Assembly: GCA_937927335.1 (NCBI GenBank)
Contig: CALBDU010000035.1
Location: 1 to 64,000, forward strand
Length of the DNA: 64,000 nucleotides
From: an uncultured Clostridium sp.
GTDB taxonomy: Bacteria > Bacillota > Clostridia > Clostridiales > Clostridiaceae
Direction: 5' to 3'
Shown: positions 61,151 to 64,000 of the stretch, in pieces
Layout: every line of letters begins with the position of its first letter
Numbering within the stretch: position 1 is the stretch's first letter
The notes under the pieces: generated by a model
Database searches by the model: none
What the model saw: the letters and a program-made list of their open reading frames with translations, nothing else
What the model was told of the DNA's origin: nothing
Made by a program: the position numbers and the translations under genes

Positions 61151-61845
61151 TATTTAAAAACCTCCCTGTATAGCTCATCAATGGACATATTTTTTTCACG
61201 CCTTAAATCCTCAGCACTTCCTGTTAATATAATCCTTCCTTCAGATATAAAGGCTACCTCGTCAAACAGCCTTTCAATGTCATTAACCAAATGGGTGGTC
61301 ACAATCATGGAGCTGTCTTCGGAATAATTATTAAGGATGGCATCTATGATCTTTTCCCTGGAGGTTGGATCAACTCCCCCTAAAGGTTCATCCAGCAGGT
61401 AAAGCTTTGCTTTTCTTGATAGCACCAGCGTAAGATGGAGCTTTTCCATCATGCCCTTTGACAGTGAGTTTACCTTCAAATCCTCCTGAAGATTCATGAA
61501 TTTCAGCATATCCCTTGCTTTTTCCATGTTAAAGTCCTGGTAAAAATCCTGGAAGTACTCCAGGGCATCCTTTATTTTCATCCATTTGTAAAGATAATTT
61601 GTGTCAGGCAGATAGGATACTATGGATTTCGTATAAACTCCCGGGGCCTTTCCGTCTATTAAAATTTCCCCGCTGGATTCCTTTAAAACCCCTGCAGCAA
61701 TTTTCAAAAGAGTGGTTTTTCCGCTGCCGTTTGGTCCCAGAAGTCCAGTAATCTTTCCCATTTTCACTTCCAGATCTGCTCCAGACAGCGCATTTTTATT
61801 AAAATAGGATTTTGTCAATGACGATATTTTAAAAATACTTTCCAT
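61150..61845 (-). CDS. ABC transporter ATP-binding protein
   Basis: This 231-residue ATPase has Walker A LLGPNGSGKTTLL, an ABC signature in VNSLSKGMMEKL (a slightly altered LSKGM form) and Walker B LYLLDEPLGGVD, then the H-loop VTTHLVNDIE. It forms the transporter with the permease encoded immediately downstream and is co-transcribed with the GntR regulator upstream. The overlaps of 1 bp at both ends show tight coupling. Confidence 0.93.
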   Translation of the reverse strand: MESIFKISSLTKSYFNKNALSGADLEVKMGKITGLLGPNGSGKTTLLKIAAGVLKESSGEILIDGKAPGVYTKSIVSYLPDTNYLYKWMKIKDALEYFQDFYQDFNMEKARDMLKFMNLQEDLKVNSLSKGMMEKLHLTLVLSRKAKLYLLDEPLGGVDPTSREKIIDAILNNYSEDSSMIVTTHLVNDIERLFDEVAFISEGRIILTGSAEDLRREKNMSIDELYREVFK

Positions 61846-62216
61846 TATACTTCCTCCTTGTCTAATTCTGAAGAAACTATTCCTATTATTTCTTCCTTTT
61901 TAAAACCCAGTTCCTTCATGCCCTTTACAAAGGCTTCTATTACATCCTTGGCCATTTCCCTTTTCAAATCATCTATCATCTTCAAATCCTCCTTGATAAA
62001 TGTTCCTGTACCTCTTAAGGTGTAGGTTATGCCTTCTCTTTCCAGCTCCTGATATGCCCTTTGAACCGTGTTTGGATTTACCCTTAGTTCTGTGGATATT
62101 TCCCTCACAGAGGGCAGCTTTTCTCCCATCAGTATACGCTTATTGGCTATATCCCGTTTTATAATGTCCATTATCTGTATATAGATAGGAATTTTTTCAT
62201 CAAATTCAGCACTCAT
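61845..62216 (-). CDS. GntR-family regulator, YtrA subgroup
   Basis: This 123-residue protein has the GntR winged helix (PIYIQIMDIIKRDIANKRILMGEKLPSVREIS and NPNTVQRAYQELEREGITYTLRGTGTF) and only a short C-terminal helical tail, which is the YtrA type. Such small regulators control linked ABC operons. A 21-bp perfect inverted repeat overlaps its own promoter, so autorepression is likely. The gene is first in the operon, ahead of the ATPase and permease. Confidence 0.93.
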   Translation of the reverse strand: MSAEFDEKIPIYIQIMDIIKRDIANKRILMGEKLPSVREISTELRVNPNTVQRAYQELEREGITYTLRGTGTFIKEDLKMIDDLKREMAKDVIEAFVKGMKELGFKKEEIIGIVSSELDKEEV

Positions 62217-62228
62217 AATTACCTCCTA

Positions 62229-62274
62229 ATTATTGAATTAGTGTACTATATACATAGTACACTAATTCAATAAT
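62229..62274 (-). promoter_or_regulatory. GntR operator, 21-bp perfect inverted repeat
   Basis: The arms 62229-62249 and 62254-62274 are perfect complements, with a 4-nt centre ATAC. The inner part AGTGTACTAT resembles known YtrA-type sites. It covers the -10 box and most of the spacer of the operon promoter, so bound regulator would block RNA polymerase. Confidence 0.82.
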
Positions 62275-62282
62275 AATGTCAA
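62254..62282 (-). promoter_or_regulatory. promoter of the GntR-ABC operon
   Basis: On the minus strand TTGACA (62277-62282) is separated by 17 bp from TACTAT (62254-62259). The operator overlaps the -10 box. The start would be near 62247, and the ribosome site AGGAGG of the GntR gene follows. Confidence 0.75.
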
Positions 62283-62308
62283 CCACTTATTTAATATATT
62301 CTGGAAAT

Positions 62309-62354
62309 AAAAAAAATAGCACCCTCTCCGGCGCAAAGGCTGCAGAAAGGGTGC
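62309..62354 (-). terminator. terminator of the UPF0597 gene
   Basis: On the minus strand GCACCCT and AGGGTGC form the stem with a 22-nt partially paired loop, followed by a run of T residues interrupted once. It lies just downstream of the UPF0597 stop at 62377. Confidence 0.88.
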
Positions 62355-62376
62355 ATCAGGTATTAAGTATTTGCTT

Positions 62377-63648
62377 TTAGTCGCATTTAGCCATCATTAC
62401 ATCAAGAATTACATCGTCAGTATTGGACATTCCTTCTGAGGATACCTTGCCCATGTTTTGTATGGATCTCTCTACAGATTTATCAAGGATTCCGTCATTG
62501 GAAGGAACAAATATATTATTCATCGCCATTTTAGCTGCGTCAACACAGGAAGAAACTGAAACGGAAAGCTTATATGCGCATCCCAGCTTAGCTCCGTCGC
62601 ATATCATTCCTGAAATGCCTGCTATCATGTTTTTGATGGAGCCTTCGATCTGTTCCATTGTGCCTCCGTAAATATACGCAAGTCCGGCGCTGGCGCCAAC
62701 ACCTGCAGCAACTCCGCAGCCGCAAACCGGTGAAAGTGAGCCTGTATAGGTTTTAATATATATGGTTACAAGATGGCTTAATGCCACACCTCTAATTATT
62801 TTTTCATTGCTGAGCTTCATTCCTTCTCCAATTATAGCTATTGGGAGGATTGCCACCAAACCGTGGTTGCCGCTGCCTGCACTGCTCATAACCGGAAGAG
62901 GATGTCCAGCCATTCTGGCTTCTGAAGCTGCAGCAGTTACTGCCTTTGCATACTTTTCATAATTGTCTTCATCAGTATTCAGCATGCTTCCAAGGCCCAT
63001 GCCAAGCTTGTCGTGGAGTCCGTCAAAGGCAATTCTCTTGTTCATTAGAATTCCTTCATTAATAAATGCTATTTTTTCAAATTCAACAGTATCTACAAAT
63101 TCCTTTAAATCTGATATTTTAAAGTCCTTGATTCTGTCTCTTAAGGATGGTTTTGCAGTTTCAACTGTAGCCTTGCTTTCAGAAATACACTGACCATTTT
63201 TCTCCATTAATGTGATGTTTAGATGAGTCTTCTGGATTATTACTCTGGAAGTATTTGTTTTTCCCTTTGCAACTACTTCAATATAGAGACCCACAACATC
63301 CTTTTTATGGTTAAGAGTGATTATATTCTTTTCAATAAGCTCCAGAGCTTTTGTTAAGCCGGCATCAGTTACTTCCTTTAATACCTCAAGCTTGTACTCA
63401 GAATTTCCAACTATTAAAGCCAAGGCAGCAGCTACAACTATACCCTTTTCATGGGTACCAGGTATACCAACTTCCTTGCCGTTTTTCAATATGTTTTTAT
63501 CTGCAAAAATATCAAGCTGTAGAACCTCTTCACCTAAGATTTCCTTAGCCTTTGCTACGGCATAGGCTACTGCAGTAGGCTCTGTGCATCCTAGTGCAGG
63601 TACCACCTGATCCTTTAATATGCTGATTAATAATTCATTATCTTTCAT
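62377..63648 (-). CDS. UPF0597 family enzyme (CyuA/YhaM-like L-cysteine desulfidase)
   Basis: The protein of about 423 residues resembles the alpha subunit of iron-sulfur L-serine dehydratases. QVVPALGCTEPTAVAYA, SSAGSGNHGLVAILP, PVCGCGVAAGVGASAG and CDGAKLGCAYK carry the Cys residues that probably hold a [4Fe-4S] cluster. Characterised members break down L-cysteine to pyruvate, ammonia and sulfide. I chose the ATG at 63648 with GGAGGG upstream. A sigma-54-type promoter lies about 40 bp upstream, next to the end of a Fis-type regulator gene. Confidence 0.88.
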   Translation of the reverse strand: MKDNELLISILKDQVVPALGCTEPTAVAYAVAKAKEILGEEVLQLDIFADKNILKNGKEVGIPGTHEKGIVVAAALALIVGNSEYKLEVLKEVTDAGLTKALELIEKNIITLNHKKDVVGLYIEVVAKGKTNTSRVIIQKTHLNITLMEKNGQCISESKATVETAKPSLRDRIKDFKISDLKEFVDTVEFEKIAFINEGILMNKRIAFDGLHDKLGMGLGSMLNTDEDNYEKYAKAVTAAASEARMAGHPLPVMSSAGSGNHGLVAILPIAIIGEGMKLSNEKIIRGVALSHLVTIYIKTYTGSLSPVCGCGVAAGVGASAGLAYIYGGTMEQIEGSIKNMIAGISGMICDGAKLGCAYKLSVSVSSCVDAAKMAMNNIFVPSNDGILDKSVERSIQNMGKVSSEGMSNTDDVILDVMMAKCD

Positions 63649-63690
63649 ACCTAAAATACCCTCCAATATACAATAATATACTATTTAAAT

Positions 63691-63707
63691 AAGCAATTAT
63701 TATGCCA
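63691..63707 (-). promoter_or_regulatory. sigma-54-type (-24/-12) promoter
   Basis: On the minus strand TTGGCATAATAATTGCTT fits TTGGCA-N5-TTGC with GG and GC exactly 12 bp apart, as sigma-54 requires. It lies about 45 bp upstream of the UPF0597 start. CCAGGT and ACCTGG flank a nearby dyad on the upstream side (about 63712-63748), a possible enhancer for the adjacent activator. Confidence 0.7.
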
Positions 63708-63711
63708 AAGG

Positions 63712-63748
63712 GCCAGGTCCCTGTTTTCAATGGCTCTAAAACCTGGTA
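63712..63748. promoter_or_regulatory. possible upstream activator dyad
   Basis: GGCCAGGTCC at about 63711-63720 and AAAACCTGGT at about 63739-63748 place CCAGGT and ACCTGG in inverted orientation some 23 bp apart, with GTTTT/AAAAC as inner partial complements. The position just upstream of the sigma-54-type promoter fits an enhancer site. The element is inferred. Confidence 0.35.
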
Positions 63749-63822
63749 ATTATCAAATATGAGAAAAATTACAGCATTTAATTTTAATCTCTTATAAAAC
63801 CTTTAAAATCAACGGAAATAAC

Positions 63823-63864
63823 AAATTCTCAAAAATGATAATCTTTTATCACTTTTGAGAATTT
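63823..63864 (-). terminator. terminator of the partial Fis-type regulator gene
   Basis: A 19-bp stem with one wobble (63823-63841 and 63846-63864) and a 4-nt loop begins 3 bp after the stop codon at 63867. T residues are interspersed, so termination is probable but not certain. Confidence 0.7.
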
Positions 63865-63866
63865 TA

Positions 63867-64000
63867 CTATTCCTCTAATTTTCTGTACAAGGTTGCAGGA
63901 CTAATATTAAGTTTTTTTGCAATATCTTTTTTAGCTTCCGTATCATCACCAAATTGCCTGATCATATTGCCGATAACCTCTTTTTCATAATCAGCCACCA
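63867..64000 (-). CDS. C-terminal end of a sigma-54-dependent regulator (partial)
   Basis: The last 43 residues are visible, ending DIAKKLNISPATLYRKLEE. This is the Fis-type helix-turn-helix of sigma-54 activators, preceded by VIGNMIRQFGDDTEAK. The rest of the gene, including any AAA+ domain, lies beyond the window. A sigma-54-type promoter in front of the next gene (UPF0597) supports the assignment. A non-sigma-54 HTH_8 protein cannot be excluded. Confidence 0.75.
   Translation of the reverse strand, partial: VADYEKEVIGNMIRQFGDDTEAKKDIAKKLNISPATLYRKLEE

Noticed and set aside
1..64000. CRISPR arrays, tRNA and rRNA genes, phage genes
   Set aside because: I saw no regularly spaced direct repeats beyond the riboswitch pair and NAG triplets, no cloverleaf or rRNA signatures, and no phage structural proteins. 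A tRNA scan could not be run.

Overview
The window is AT-rich DNA from a low-GC Gram-positive anaerobe, most likely a Clostridium or close relative (class Clostridia). The evidence is strong GGAGG-type ribosome binding sites, a DegV protein, a HutP homologue, a DUF711/ACT pair, Tad pilus genes without an outer-membrane secretin, and clostridial-type riboswitches. No rRNA, tRNA or CRISPR array was seen. Nearly all genes from 1 to 51 kb lie on the minus strand.

Region 1 (1-281) holds two nearly identical class I cyclic-di-GMP riboswitches in tandem behind their own promoter. They read leftward to a gene outside the window. Region 2 (316-15722) is one long minus-strand exopolysaccharide operon. 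It contains a Wzx-type flippase, an amino-sugar set (DegT aminotransferase, epimerase, ATP-grasp ligase, WbqC protein), a Wzz/BY-kinase pair, an initiating sugar-phosphate transferase, RfbA and RfbB, glycosyltransferases and an O-antigen-polymerase-like protein. A GNAT acetyltransferase and a second WbqC gene follow (15949-17256).

Region 3 (about 17.5-26.5 kb) is a decaying junction. It has an IS21 remnant, an LTA-synthase-like gene broken by two copies of a 169-170 bp MITE, an IS4-family element inside one MITE, and an IS66 element inside that IS4 element. Target duplications are visible at every level. A glycosyltransferase with an internal deletion and a flippase with a nonsense codon plus a frameshift follow.

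Region 4 (26.5-48.9 kb) runs on the minus strand from a third cyclic-di-GMP riboswitch. It covers a DUF192 gene, a Flp pilin and the Tad assembly genes (prepilin peptidase, TadE, CpaB, CpaE/TadZ, CpaF/TadA, TadB, TadC, TadG-like). Large membrane glycosyltransferase-like proteins and a CDP-deoxysugar pathway (RfbF, RfbG, RfbH, a YerE-like TPP enzyme, a NeuB-like synthase, an epimerase, GtrA and GtrB-like proteins) follow without a strand change. This suggests a cyclic-di-GMP-controlled pilus and surface-glycan programme.

Region 5 (49-64 kb) is housekeeping: a glycine riboswitch ahead of an ACT protein and DUF711 protein, CopZ, a cation diffusion facilitator, MnmA with a cysteine desulfurase, HutP, DapB, a rhodanese, a UPF0316 protein, TerC, PadR, DegV, a GntR-controlled ABC transporter, and a UPF0597 enzyme behind a sigma-54-type promoter beside the end of a Fis-type regulator. 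Just downstream of hutP, a consensus promoter and a terminator bracket a short RNA with two clusters of three NAG triplets spaced exactly 8 nt apart. This looks like a HutP target or sponge RNA and is the most novel-looking signal in the window.
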